Numbered from the stretch's first letter, positions 34,375 to 44,451 are shown. The stretch is 64,000 nucleotides of DNA from Sphingomonas hominis (GCF_013328205.1 NZ_JABULH010000003.1:124001-188000); one strand, 5' to 3'. A program made the numbers and translations. The notes: generated by a model from the letters alone, not told the origin.

Positions 34375-36504
34375 GTGGCGACATTGGTGCTGACGACGGT
34401 CGGCGGGGTGATCGGCGGGCCGGTTGGCGCGGCGCTGGGCGCAATCGCCGGGCAGGCAGTTGATGCCCGCGTGCTCGCGCCCAAGGGCCGACAAGGACCG
34501 CGGCTGGCCGAGTTGAAGGTGCAGACGTCGAGCTACGGCACGCAGATCCCAAAGGTGTTCGGGCGGATGCGCGTGGCGGGATGCGTGATCTGGGCGACCG
34601 ACCTGATCGAGCAGCGCGGCACGACGCGCGGCGGCAAGGGGCAGGGAAGCACCACCAGCTACAGCTATGCCGCGTCGTTCGCGGTCGCCCTGTCGGCGCG
34701 GCCGATTACGGCGGTGGGCCGCATCTGGGCGGACGGCAAGCTGCTGCGCGGTGCGGCGGGCGATTGGAAAACGCAGACCGGGTTCCGGCTGCACCGGGGC
34801 GACGAGGCGCAGATGCCCGATCCGCTGGTCGCAAGCGCGGTGGGCGGCGAGGTCGCGCCGGCGCATCGCGGGATCGCCTACGCCGTGTTCGAGATGCTGC
34901 AACTGGCAGACTTCGGGAACCGGATACCGTCGCTCACCTTCGAGGTGATCGCCGACGAGGGCGCGGTGAGTGTCGGCGGGATCGCGCGCGCGATCGGCGG
35001 CGGCGCACTGCTGGGTGAAGGGCTGGACGATCCGGTGCACGGCTTCGCGGCGAGCGGCGACACGGTCGCGGGCGCGGCCGAAACGCTGGCGAGTTTGTGC
35101 GGTGGGTGGTTCGCGGCGCGCGGGCGCGGCGTCATGCTGGCCAACCGCGTTGCCGCGCCGATCCTGCTCGATGCGCGCACGGTGTCGCGCACGCGGCAGC
35201 CGATCGACCGGGTGCCGGCGAGCGTCGAGGTCGCGCATTACGATCCCGCGCGCGATTACCAGATCGGCGTGCAGCGCGCGGTGCGCAGCGGTGCGGGCGC
35301 GCGTGGCGAGGAACTGGCGGTCGCGGCGGCGTTGCCGGCATCGCAGGCAAAAGCGCTGGCGCTGTCGACGTTGCTGGGGCGCGAGCGGATGCGCGAGGCG
35401 CGGCAGGTCGCGGCCGACGCGCGCGCGATCGCGGTGCAGCCGGGCGATGCGGTGCGGGTCGGCGACGATTTCCGCGTGTGGCGGGTCACACGCAGCAGCG
35501 TGGAAGCGATGCGGCTGTCGCTCGATCTGGTTCCGGTCACCACGGGCGTGGCGCCGCGCACCGCCGACGCCGGGCAGGTGCTGTTCAGCGCCGACTCGGT
35601 TGTTGGCCGATCGGTCGTCGCGGTGTTCGAAGTGCCGCCGACCGGCGAGGAAGCGTGGACGCGCCCGCGCATCGCGGTGGCGGCGGCGGGTGACGCGCCG
35701 GGATGGCGGCAGGCGGCGGTGGAGGTGAGCCGCGACAATGGCGCGACGTGGGAGCCGCTCGGTACGACCGCGGCGGCGGTGGTGATGGGCGTCACGTCGG
35801 CGGCGGTGCGCCGCGGCAGTGCCACGCTGATCGACCGCGCCGGCGTGGTCGAGGTGGCGCTGCTGCACGACGGCATGGTGTTGCAGAGCGCCGATGCGGC
35901 GATGCGCGCGCGGGGTGCGAACCTGGCACTGCTCGGCGACGAGGTGATCCAGTTCGCGCAAGCCGTGCAGGTCGCACCGGCGCGCTGGCGTTTGTCGCTG
36001 CTGGGTCGAGGCATGAACGGCAGCGTCGCGCAGGCGCATGCGGCGGGAACACGCTTCGGGGCACTCGATCGCGACTCGTTGCTCGTGCCGGACGTGGCGC
36101 TGCGGATCGGTGAGCGGGTGCGCGTGGGCGTGCGCGGCGTGGGTGACGTGGATCGACCGGTGGTTGCGGACACGACGCTGACCGGACGCTCGGTCGCGCC
36201 GCTCGCTCCGGTTCACCTGCGCTGGCACGCATTGGCGGACGGCGGGGCGCGGGTCACTTGGGTGCGGCGCAGCCGGCTGGGCTGGCGCTGGGACGATGGC
36301 GACGTGCCGCTGGGCGAGGAGCGCGAACGGTATCGCGTGGCGGTGACCAGCGCGCTCGGCACGCGAGTGCTGTTGACCGACGAACCCGCCACCGCCGTGT
36401 CGCGCGACGAGTGCGCGGGTGCCAGAGTACGCGTCGCGATCAGCCAGGTCGGCACCGTCGCCAGCTCGCCCGAGGTCATCATCACGCGAGGGAACCAATC
36501 ATGA
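34375..36504 (+). CDS. GTA megatron / host-specificity protein, short form lacking the TIM barrel (g15)
   Basis: 709 aa, far shorter than RcGTA g15 (about 1,300). It starts with a membrane-penetrating-type Gly/Ala stretch (TTVGGVIGGPVGAALGAIAG) and the conserved KVFGRMRVAGCVIWATDLIE, then goes almost directly to the phage-tail_3 region (PLVASAVGGEVAPAHRGIAY, around 140-170), and ends in beta-rich fibre-like domains. The GTA TIM-barrel insertion that belongs between them is absent. It is the tail-tip spike. Start ATG at 34378 is also possible; SD GGGGAGG precedes 34375. Confidence 0.85.
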   Translation: MATLVLTTVGGVIGGPVGAALGAIAGQAVDARVLAPKGRQGPRLAELKVQTSSYGTQIPKVFGRMRVAGCVIWATDLIEQRGTTRGGKGQGSTTSYSYAASFAVALSARPITAVGRIWADGKLLRGAAGDWKTQTGFRLHRGDEAQMPDPLVASAVGGEVAPAHRGIAYAVFEMLQLADFGNRIPSLTFEVIADEGAVSVGGIARAIGGGALLGEGLDDPVHGFAASGDTVAGAAETLASLCGGWFAARGRGVMLANRVAAPILLDARTVSRTRQPIDRVPASVEVAHYDPARDYQIGVQRAVRSGAGARGEELAVAAALPASQAKALALSTLLGRERMREARQVAADARAIAVQPGDAVRVGDDFRVWRVTRSSVEAMRLSLDLVPVTTGVAPRTADAGQVLFSADSVVGRSVVAVFEVPPTGEEAWTRPRIAVAAAGDAPGWRQAAVEVSRDNGATWEPLGTTAAAVVMGVTSAAVRRGSATLIDRAGVVEVALLHDGMVLQSADAAMRARGANLALLGDEVIQFAQAVQVAPARWRLSLLGRGMNGSVAQAHAAGTRFGALDRDSLLVPDVALRIGERVRVGVRGVGDVDRPVVADTTLTGRSVAPLAPVHLRWHALADGGARVTWVRRSRLGWRWDDGDVPLGEERERYRVAVTSALGTRVLLTDEPATAVSRDECAGARVRVAISQVGTVASSPEVIITRGNQS

Positions 36505-36998
36505 CTGAGGATCAAACGCCGCGCTTGCGCCTGCCGGTGTTGCACATCGGCCAAACTGCCAAGGAACAGACGCACAATGAAGCACTTGCGCTGATCGACA
36601 TCGTCGCGGCGGCGGCGGTCGAGGCGATCGGGGTCGACGAGCCGCCGGTCGATCCGCAGCCGGGGCAATGCTGGATCGTCGGCGCGGCACCCGTTGGCGA
36701 GTGGGTCGGAAACGCGCACGCGATTGCCGGCTGGACCGACGGCGGATGGCGCTTCGTTGCCGCTACACCAGGGCTCTCGGCCTGGTCGATTGCGGACGGG
36801 CGGCGGGTGACGTTCCACGATCGGTGGGAAGACGGCGTGGTGCGGGCACGCACGATCGTGATCGATGGAGAGCAGGTGATCGGCGCGCGACAACCCCCGA
36901 TTGCGACGCCCGATGGCGGCGGAACCGTCGACATGGAAGCACGCGGCGCGGTGCGCGCGATCCTGACTGCATTGCGCGCGCACGGGTTGATCGGCTGA
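36501..36998 (+). CDS. DUF2793 tail protein, last gene of the GTA cluster
   Basis: 165 aa, ATGA overlap with the megatron. It has the DUF2793 pattern LPVLHIGQTAKEQTHNEALALID at the start, a Trp/Gly-rich middle (CWIVGAAPVGEWVGNAHAIAGWTDGGWRF, two pieces) and a helix at the end. Such proteins form tail-tip or fibre attachments in alphaproteobacterial phages and GTAs. It ends the cluster; what follows is a normal chromosomal gene. Confidence 0.82.
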   Translation: MTEDQTPRLRLPVLHIGQTAKEQTHNEALALIDIVAAAAVEAIGVDEPPVDPQPGQCWIVGAAPVGEWVGNAHAIAGWTDGGWRFVAATPGLSAWSIADGRRVTFHDRWEDGVVRARTIVIDGEQVIGARQPPIATPDGGGTVDMEARGAVRAILTALRAHGLIG

Positions 36999-37111
36999 GT
37001 GAAACTGTGTCTTGTGTGCCACACTTGGCTATTTTGATCGCTTGTGCGGAAACTATGGCTCGGATAGTGGGTTTGCGCTGTCCGTAGTGACATCAAGGAA
37101 AGGGGAATAGT

Positions 37112-38239
<1,128 letters not shown>

Positions 38240-38264
38240 GTCGATCAACACTGACGAACGAATT

Positions 38265-38296
38265 GGGAGGTCGGCACATCGCCGGCCTCCCTTTTT
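38265..38296 (+). terminator. Rho-independent terminator after ompA
   Basis: GGGAGG-T-CGGC stem, loop ACATC, GCCG-G-CCTCCC, then TTTTT, 25 bases after the ompA stop. One T-G wobble in an 11-base-pair stem. Confidence 0.9.
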
Positions 38297-38384
38297 CGTT
38301 GCGAAAGACACGTCTAGGGCGCTTTGCCGCAGTCACCGACGCGGCCACTAGCGTTGCCGTTCATCCGCGCGTAAGCGCGCGAGC

Positions 38385-39758
38385 ATGACGACGAAGACCG
38401 TTTCGGACAGCAACGCAGCGGTCATTGGATCGCGCGATCAACTCATCAACCATTTCGCGTCAGGCGAGAAACCGCGTGACCGCTGGCGCATCGGCACCGA
38501 GCACGAGAAGTTTGTGTACGCGCGCGGCGACCATCACGCGCCGTCGTGGGACGAGCCCGCCGGGATTCGCGCGTTGCTCGGCGAACTCGAGCAATATGGC
38601 TGGCGTCCGGTCGAGGAGAACGGCAAGGTCATCGCGCTGACCGGGGCGGACGGGTCAGTCAGCCTGGAGCCCGCCGGTCAGTTCGAACTGTCGGGCGCGC
38701 CACTCGACAATCTGCACCAGACCTGCGCGGAGACGGGGCGCCACCTGCAGCAGGTCAAGGCGGCGGGCGAGAAGCTGGGGATCGGCTTTCTCGGAATGGG
38801 CATGTGGCCCGACAAGAGGCGCGCCGAGCTGCCGATCATGCCCAAGGGCCGCTACGCGATCATGCTGCGCCACATGCCGCGCGTCGGCACGATGGGGCTC
38901 GACATGATGCTGCGCACCTGCACGATCCAGGTGAACCTCGATTATGCGTCGGAAGCCGACATGGCGAAGAAGTTCCGCGTCGGGCTCGCGCTGCAACCGC
39001 TCGCCACCGCGCTGTTCGCTGCGTCGCCGTTCACTGAAGGCAAGCCGAACGGGATGCTGAGCTATCGCAGCCACATTTGGTCGGACACCGACGCGGCGCG
39101 CACCGGCATGCTGCCGTTCGTGTTCGAGGATGGCTTCGGTTACGAGCGCTACGCCGACTACATGCTCGATGTGCCGATGTACTTCGTCTATCGCGACGGG
39201 CAGTACATCGACGCGGCGGGGCTGAGTTTTCGCGACTTCCTGCGCGGCGAGCTGTCGGTGCTGCCGGGCGAGCGGCCGACGATCGACGACTGGAACGATC
39301 ATTTGTCGACCGCCTTCCCCGAGGTACGGTTGAAGACGTTTCTGGAGATGCGCGGCGCTGATGGTGGGCCGTGGAACCGCATCTGCGCGCTGCCGGCGTT
39401 CTGGGTCGGTCTGCTCTACGACGATGCGGCGCTCGACGCGGCGTGGGATGTGGTCAAGGATTGGACGCTGGAGGAACGCCAGGCGCTGCGCGACGCGGTG
39501 CCCGCGCAGGGGCTGTCGGCGCCGATCGCGGGCGGCGGACAGTTGCGCGACGTGGCAGGCCGCGTGCTCGACATCGCGCACGCCGGGCTGAAGGCGCGCG
39601 CGCGAGTGAATGCGGCGGGCGACGACGAAACCGGCTTTCTCGACCCGCTGCGCGAGATCGTGCGCAGCGGCAAGGTGCCGGCCGAGGTGCTGCTGGAACG
39701 CTACCATGGCGCCTGGGGTGGCGACGTGTCGAAGGTGTACGACGAGGCCAGCTTCTAG
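38385..39758 (+). CDS. gshA: Glutamate-cysteine ligase (plant-type, class 3)
   Basis: 457 aa. It makes gamma-glutamylcysteine, the first step of glutathione. Plant/alphaproteobacterial type: WRIGTEHEKFVY near 35-46 (ATP/Glu site), SVSLEPAGQFELSGAPL near 90-106, MLRTCTIQVNLDYASEADM near 185-203, SYRSHIWSDTDAARTGMLP near 225-243. The length agrees with the family. ATG is about 90 bases after the terminator of ompA; the ribosome-binding site is weak (GCGCGAGC). Confidence 0.95.
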   Translation: MTTKTVSDSNAAVIGSRDQLINHFASGEKPRDRWRIGTEHEKFVYARGDHHAPSWDEPAGIRALLGELEQYGWRPVEENGKVIALTGADGSVSLEPAGQFELSGAPLDNLHQTCAETGRHLQQVKAAGEKLGIGFLGMGMWPDKRRAELPIMPKGRYAIMLRHMPRVGTMGLDMMLRTCTIQVNLDYASEADMAKKFRVGLALQPLATALFAASPFTEGKPNGMLSYRSHIWSDTDAARTGMLPFVFEDGFGYERYADYMLDVPMYFVYRDGQYIDAAGLSFRDFLRGELSVLPGERPTIDDWNDHLSTAFPEVRLKTFLEMRGADGGPWNRICALPAFWVGLLYDDAALDAAWDVVKDWTLEERQALRDAVPAQGLSAPIAGGGQLRDVAGRVLDIAHAGLKARARVNAAGDDETGFLDPLREIVRSGKVPAEVLLERYHGAWGGDVSKVYDEASF

Positions 39759-40092
39759 GCGCATCTTCGGCGTGTCACCGACGCGTCGCGGACGTCGGGC
39801 CAAGGTGTCATCAGACTGGTTTGCGGGTCGCTCGTGACGGCGCGAGTTGCTGCACCATGTCGCGGTTAGACCACCATGGCATGTGTTCTGCTGGCGCGAG
39901 CGACGTGTTCGAACGTCGGCGGCCGGTTCACGCAGCGCCAAGCCTGATCGACGCTCAAGCGTCATGTGCGGGCAGTGAGGACTACCGTGCCGTCCTGCGG
40001 GTGAAGCGTGTGCGTCGGTTCGCACCGACCGGTGAACCAGCGCCCGCGCTGATCGAGCGGGCAGTCCTGACTAGTGCCCGCAACGTGCAGCG
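39759..40092. other. Intergenic region between gshA and the ICMT-family gene
   Basis: 334 bases between two genes that converge. No gene, terminator or repeat that I can support. Confidence 0.55.
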
Positions 40093-41400
40093 CTACGCCT
40101 GCGTCGGCGCGGTCGAGGCGGTGGCACTCCCCTTTGCCCAGCGCAGGAAACGCGGCACCGCGCCGCGGCGTGCCATCCACGCATCGTAGGTCTGGTAATC
40201 GGGGTCGAGCAGCAGGTGGCGTTCCTCGGTCTTGGCGCGCCAATAATAGATGCCGCTGACCGCCGCCATCAGAATGGTCGCGCGGCCTGCGTCCGCGAGG
40301 CTCCCGGTCGTCAGGAAGGGGATCGTCGAAATCCACCAGAACAGGTTCTTCGACAGGTAAGCCGGGTGGCGCGACAGCGCATAGGGTCCGTGCGTCAGGA
40401 TGCCGCGATTGGTGAGGTTGGAAAAGCGCAACCCGAACGCGACCGTCGACCAGGCGTAGATGCCGGTCAGCACCACCAGCACCGTGCCCGTCACTGCCAG
40501 TAGCGTCGGGTGCCCTTGCATCCAGTGCGTCCAGTCGGCGGTGCCCGGGCGATAATCGAACGGCCGTCCGTCATCCATCATGATGAACGGCGGGTAGCAG
40601 ATCAGCGCTGCGGTCCACCCCGCCATGTACGGATTGGCCGAGCGGATATGCGCGTCGAGCGGGCGCATCGTCAGCAAATAGCCGACCGTCGCGAACGCGA
40701 CATCGACCACGAACATGAAGTTGATCAGCCAATTCGACAGCGCGACGGGTGAGCCGAGCAGATTGGCGGTGTCGGCATTGACGAAATCGCCGAAACCCGG
40801 TGGCACGATCGCGAGCATGAAGGCGAGAAAGAACGCCTTCACCCCCCAGCTACGCAGATGCGCGTGGATCGCCGCACGGTCCGCCGGCGCCGTGCCGGTC
40901 ACCCAGGCGCCCAGCGCCCAGGCACCGTCGCGCGGCTCCACCAAATAGCGGTCGAGCCACAGCACATAGGGGATCGAGGCGGCGAACAGCCACGGCGCCG
41001 CCCCCTCCAGGCACCACATAGCGAAGCGGAAATTGCCTTCCCAGTAGAAACGCCCGGTCATGTAGATCAGCGCGATGCCAGCCCAGGTGACCCACAGCCC
41101 GGCGAGCTTGATCAGGCTGATGTCGATCGTCTCGCGCCACGGCCGCGCCTGCGTCCAGTCGATCCCGGTGGAGGCGCGCTGGTGGACCTTGTCGACCAGC
41201 AGCGACCACAGCACCATCGGCAGCGCACAGGCGGCGCCGTTGACCAGCGCGGCATAGGTCCCGTCCATGCCGAAGTGCCGCGCAACCGAAATCCAGGCGA
41301 CGAGCCCGACCATGCCCGCCACCCCGACGCCGTGGCTGACCGCCGACGCCGGGCGAGGATCGGTGCGGGTCGCACCTGGGAACGCTGCATCGTGAAACAT
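40093..41400 (-). CDS. Isoprenylcysteine carboxyl methyltransferase-like membrane protein
   Basis: 435 aa with many membrane spans. The C-terminal ICMT-type motif is clear: LTHGPYALSRHPAYLSKNLFWW near 350-371 and the cytoplasmic AKTEERHLLLDPDYQTYDAWM near 395-415, the SAM-binding region. The N-terminal half (about 250 residues) is extra membrane sequence with WVTWAGIALIYMTG and others, making it twice the size of minimal ICMT. It probably methylates a membrane substrate. It converges on gshA and has no operon partner. Confidence 0.78.
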   Translation of the reverse strand: MFHDAAFPGATRTDPRPASAVSHGVGVAGMVGLVAWISVARHFGMDGTYAALVNGAACALPMVLWSLLVDKVHQRASTGIDWTQARPWRETIDISLIKLAGLWVTWAGIALIYMTGRFYWEGNFRFAMWCLEGAAPWLFAASIPYVLWLDRYLVEPRDGAWALGAWVTGTAPADRAAIHAHLRSWGVKAFFLAFMLAIVPPGFGDFVNADTANLLGSPVALSNWLINFMFVVDVAFATVGYLLTMRPLDAHIRSANPYMAGWTAALICYPPFIMMDDGRPFDYRPGTADWTHWMQGHPTLLAVTGTVLVVLTGIYAWSTVAFGLRFSNLTNRGILTHGPYALSRHPAYLSKNLFWWISTIPFLTTGSLADAGRATILMAAVSGIYYWRAKTEERHLLLDPDYQTYDAWMARRGAVPRFLRWAKGSATASTAPTQA

Positions 41401-41606
41401 GGCCGTGCGTGTAGCGCCGCAATGGTAAGCGCCGCGTGAAGGGGCTCGCCGTCATGCGTCTACATCGGTCGAGGCGGAGCAATTCTTACGATAGAGATGC
41501 CGGTGCCCTTCTCGCGTTGTCGAAGCCGATGGCAAGATCGTCCGTCGTGTCGCAGGCACCCTTCGTGCGCCCGCGCGTTGGGGCGGCTGATCGACGGAGT
41601 TGGAAG

Positions 41607-42728
41607 ATGAGCGGACCCAAGTTATTTGAATCGTTGAAGGTTGGCGGCATGTCGGTTGCCAACCGCATCGTCATCGCACCAATGTGCCAATATTCGGCCG
41701 CCGACGGCTGCATGACCGACTGGCACCTGATCCATCTCGGTCACCTTGCGTTGTCGGGTGCGGGCGTGCTGACGATCGAGGCGACCGCGGTGGTGCCCGA
41801 GGGGCGGATCACCTACGGCGACGTCGGGCTGTGGAACGACGAAACCGAAGCGGCGATGAAGCGCGTGTTGGACGGCGTGCGCGCGCACGCGGCCGTACCG
41901 ATCGCGATTCAGCTCGCGCACGCCGGGCGCAAGGCGTCGACCGAGCTGCCGTGGCACGGCGGCAAGCAGATCGCTGCGACCGAGGCGAACGGTTGGCAGA
42001 CCGAGGCGCCATCGGCGCTGGCGTTCGACAAGGGCGAGGCGGCGCCGACGGCGCTGACCCGCGAGCGGCTGGACGAGATCCGCGACGCCTTCGCGGCCGC
42101 GGCGGAACGCTCGGCGCGGCTGGGGATCGACGCGATCCAGATCCATGCCGCGCACGGTTACCTGCTGCACGAGTTCCTGTCCCCGCTCTCCAACCAACGC
42201 GACGACGATTACGGCGGCAGCCTGGAGAACCGGATGCGCTACCCGCTGGAGGTGTTCGACGCGGTGCGCGCGGCGTTCCCGGCCGACAAGCCGGTGACGG
42301 TACGCGTATCGGGCACCGACTGGGTTGAGGGCGGCTGGGACATCGAAGGCACGATCGCCTTTGCCAAGGCGCTCGAGGCACGCGGATGCGCCGCGATCCA
42401 CGTGTCGAGCGGCGGGCTCGATCCGCGCCAGGACATACCCGTGGGCCCCAATTACCAGGTGCCGCTCGCGCGCGCGGTGAAGCAGGCGGTGTCGATCCCG
42501 GTGGTCGCGGTCGGACTGATCACCGATTACGAGCAGGCGGAGGCGATCGTCGCGACCGGCGACGCCGACCTGATCGCACTCGCGCGCACGATCCTCTACG
42601 ATCCGCGCTGGCCGTGGCACGCAGCGGCCGCACTCGGCGGTCACGTCCGCGCGCCCGACCAGTATCTCCGCTCGCAACCGCGACGCTTCAAGGACCTGTT
42701 CGACCAGCCCGACGACGCTACCTATTGA
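41607..42728 (+). CDS. NADH:flavin oxidoreductase, Old Yellow Enzyme family (YqjM-like)
   Basis: 373 aa FMN TIM barrel. It has NRIVIAPMCQYSAADG near 19-34 with Cys26, typical of YqjM-type enzymes, the active-site HAAHGYLLHEFLSPLSNQR near 178-196, and the FMN-phosphate stretch VVAVGLITDYEQAEAIV near 300-316 with ALARTILYDPRWPW near 328-341. It reduces activated C=C bonds with NAD(P)H. Start at the ATG (MSGPKLFESL) near a GGAGTTGGAAG sequence. Confidence 0.92.
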   Translation: MSGPKLFESLKVGGMSVANRIVIAPMCQYSAADGCMTDWHLIHLGHLALSGAGVLTIEATAVVPEGRITYGDVGLWNDETEAAMKRVLDGVRAHAAVPIAIQLAHAGRKASTELPWHGGKQIAATEANGWQTEAPSALAFDKGEAAPTALTRERLDEIRDAFAAAAERSARLGIDAIQIHAAHGYLLHEFLSPLSNQRDDDYGGSLENRMRYPLEVFDAVRAAFPADKPVTVRVSGTDWVEGGWDIEGTIAFAKALEARGCAAIHVSSGGLDPRQDIPVGPNYQVPLARAVKQAVSIPVVAVGLITDYEQAEAIVATGDADLIALARTILYDPRWPWHAAAALGGHVRAPDQYLRSQPRRFKDLFDQPDDATY

Positions 42729-42850
42729 GCCGGCCCACCTGACAGCGTTGGCGGTGCGCGGCCCGTCGCGCCCGCCACTCGCCCGGGCGCTCGCCCGTTG
42801 TGGCGCGCCCGGCTTGGCATAGCCTCCTCTCCGAACAGGAGGAGGCGCGC

Positions 42851-43378
42851 GTGACGGGCTTGGACGCTTCAACGATCGTGTTGCTCACGGGCGAGGGGAC
42901 GAGCGTCGTCGGGCGCGTGGTGCTCGACCTCGGCGCGCGGGCGCGCTGGGCGACGCAGCTCGATGCCGCGCTGCGTAATGCGCCGGCCGAGACGATCGCG
43001 GTTGCCGAGGGACTCGCCGCGGTCGCACTGACTTATTGGATACAGCTCAGCCCGCGCAGCTATCTCAGCCGCTTGCGCGGCGTGGTGCTCCACGCGCCCG
43101 CGTCGGCCACGGCCTGCGCGGGCGTCGGGCTCGGCAATCTGCCCGCGACGCACCTGCCGCTGCCCGCGATCGTCGTTGGTCGTACCGGCGAGGATGCGGC
43201 GCGCCACTTGGCCCTCGCCGACCGCTGGGGCGCACGCTTCGTGCCAGAGCATCAGCCCGTGAAGGCAATCGGCGCGATCGAGGCACGCCTGCTGGCGGTC
43301 GCGCGCGCCGATCTCGGAACGATCCCGTTCGCTGTCCCGCTGGCCGGCGAGGTGGTGGCGATCCGCGCGGCTGTTTGA
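42851..43378 (+). CDS. RBBP9/YdeN-family alpha/beta hydrolase-like protein
   Basis: 175 aa. GTG start preceded by ACAGGAGGAGG. The order of pieces fits the small SGNH-like/RBBP9 alpha/beta hydrolases: VAEGLAAVALTYWIQ near 57-71 where 'GHSLG' would be, LPLPAIVVGRTGED near 102, and WGARFVPEHQPV near 125. The usual Ser is not evident ('VAEGLAAVA'), so it may be catalytically dead or more divergent than the family. Confidence is moderate. Confidence 0.5.
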   Translation: MTGLDASTIVLLTGEGTSVVGRVVLDLGARARWATQLDAALRNAPAETIAVAEGLAAVALTYWIQLSPRSYLSRLRGVVLHAPASATACAGVGLGNLPATHLPLPAIVVGRTGEDAARHLALADRWGARFVPEHQPVKAIGAIEARLLAVARADLGTIPFAVPLAGEVVAIRAAV

Positions 43379-43465
43379 CGAGGTCGACGCCGCCGCGGCC
43401 AGCCGTCGTTTGACCGGGCCGTCCGTGCAGCGCACAGCGGCGGTTCCTCTCGACGGACGCCGCCG

Positions 43466-43753
43466 CTGTTCCTTTTCACCCTCGCGCTGATCGCGGCAAT
43501 CCAGGCTGCTCCCGCGCCCGAACCCACCCCCACGCCGGCCGAAATCGTTGTGGTCGCGCGCTCGCGTAAATGCGACGTCAGTATTGCCGATCGCGTGCTG
43601 TCCGACGCCGAGTTCAAGCGTCGCGCGAGCGAGTGGGCCGCGGGCACGCCGGTGCGCGTCGTCGCACCACCCGGCGCCGATTACCGCTGCCTGGCCAAAA
43701 TAGCGTTCCGGCTGGCGGATCGCGGGGTGAAGAAGATCATTTTCGATCCGTGA
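43466..43753 (+). CDS. Small exported protein with a non-ATG start
   Basis: 95 aa from the CTG at 43466. The first residues LFLFTLALIAAIQAAPAPEP form a plain signal peptide, followed by a Pro linker and the mature part CDVSIADRVLSDAEFKRRASEWAAG and RCLAKIAFRLADRGVKKIIF (two Cys). The frame is open back to the preceding stop at 43378 with no ATG; CTG is my best guess, TTG/GTG starts before the signal do not fit. The end overlaps the GTG of the PAP2 gene (GTGA), arguing the frame is real. Function unknown. Confidence 0.6.
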   Translation: MFLFTLALIAAIQAAPAPEPTPTPAEIVVVARSRKCDVSIADRVLSDAEFKRRASEWAAGTPVRVVAPPGADYRCLAKIAFRLADRGVKKIIFDP

Positions 43754-44451
43754 CCGACACCGATCCTACGCGCGCGCCGACCGCCGCCGAACCCACCCGC
43801 GAAGCCGCCACCTGGCACCTGCCGTCGGTGCTGCGCGCGGCCGGCCTGTGCGCGGGCGCGATCGCGCTGCTGCTGGTCGTCGGCTTCGCGCTCAGCCGGC
43901 ATCCGTTCGGCTTCGACCTTCCCGTCAGCAACGCGCTGCGCGGCTCAGGCCCGTCATGGGCGCGCAAGGCGATGATCGACGTCACCGCGCTCGGCGGCGG
44001 CACCGTGCTGACGATCGTCACGATCGGCGCGGTGGCGATCCTGCTCGCGCGCCGCCTCGCGCTGACCGCCGCACTGGTCGCGGCGGCCGTCATCTCGGGC
44101 ACGACCGGCAGCCACCTGCTGAAACTCGTCTTCGCGCGCCCGCGCCCGCCGATCAGCGACCGGCTGATCGAGGTGTCGGGTGACAGTTTCCCCAGCGGCC
44201 ACGCCGCCAATTCCGCCATCGTCTACCTGACGCTCGTCGCGCTCGTGACGCAGGTCGTGCCTGGTCGCGCCACGCGCAACACAATGCTCGCCCTCGCGAT
44301 CCTGCTGGTCGGCGCGATCGGCACCAGCCGCGTCTATCTCGGCGTCCACTGGCCGTCGGACGTGCTCGCCGGGTGGAGCTTCGGCACCTTGTGGGCGATC
44401 GGCTGGTGGCAGATTGCGCGGCGGACGCGCCCGCTGCTTGCCGGCCAGTGA
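43750..44451 (+). CDS. PAP2-family membrane phosphatase
   Basis: 233 aa with about six membrane spans. It has the three PAP2 motifs: KLVFARPRPP near 127, PSGHAAN near 155, and SRVYLGVHWPSDVLAGW near 197-213 (His nucleophile and Asp). It removes phosphate from lipids such as phosphatidic acid or undecaprenyl diphosphate on the outer face of the membrane. GTG start overlaps the exported protein before it. Confidence 0.9.
   Translation: MTDTDPTRAPTAAEPTREAATWHLPSVLRAAGLCAGAIALLLVVGFALSRHPFGFDLPVSNALRGSGPSWARKAMIDVTALGGGTVLTIVTIGAVAILLARRLALTAALVAAAVISGTTGSHLLKLVFARPRPPISDRLIEVSGDSFPSGHAANSAIVYLTLVALVTQVVPGRATRNTMLALAILLVGAIGTSRVYLGVHWPSDVLAGWSFGTLWAIGWWQIARRTRPLLAGQ

Noticed and set aside
34237-36498. 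A 753-codon open frame on the minus strand opposite the megatron gene.
   Set aside because: It is a GC-rich antisense shadow: Arg/His/Pro-rich with no recognisable motif, while the plus-strand protein has clear phage-tail motifs and overlapping neighbours.
22085-36998. Reading the head/tail cluster as an ordinary prophage.
   Set aside because: No integrase, repressor, replication, lysis or att signals, gene order matches gene transfer agents, and dispersed chromosomal repeats sit inside it.
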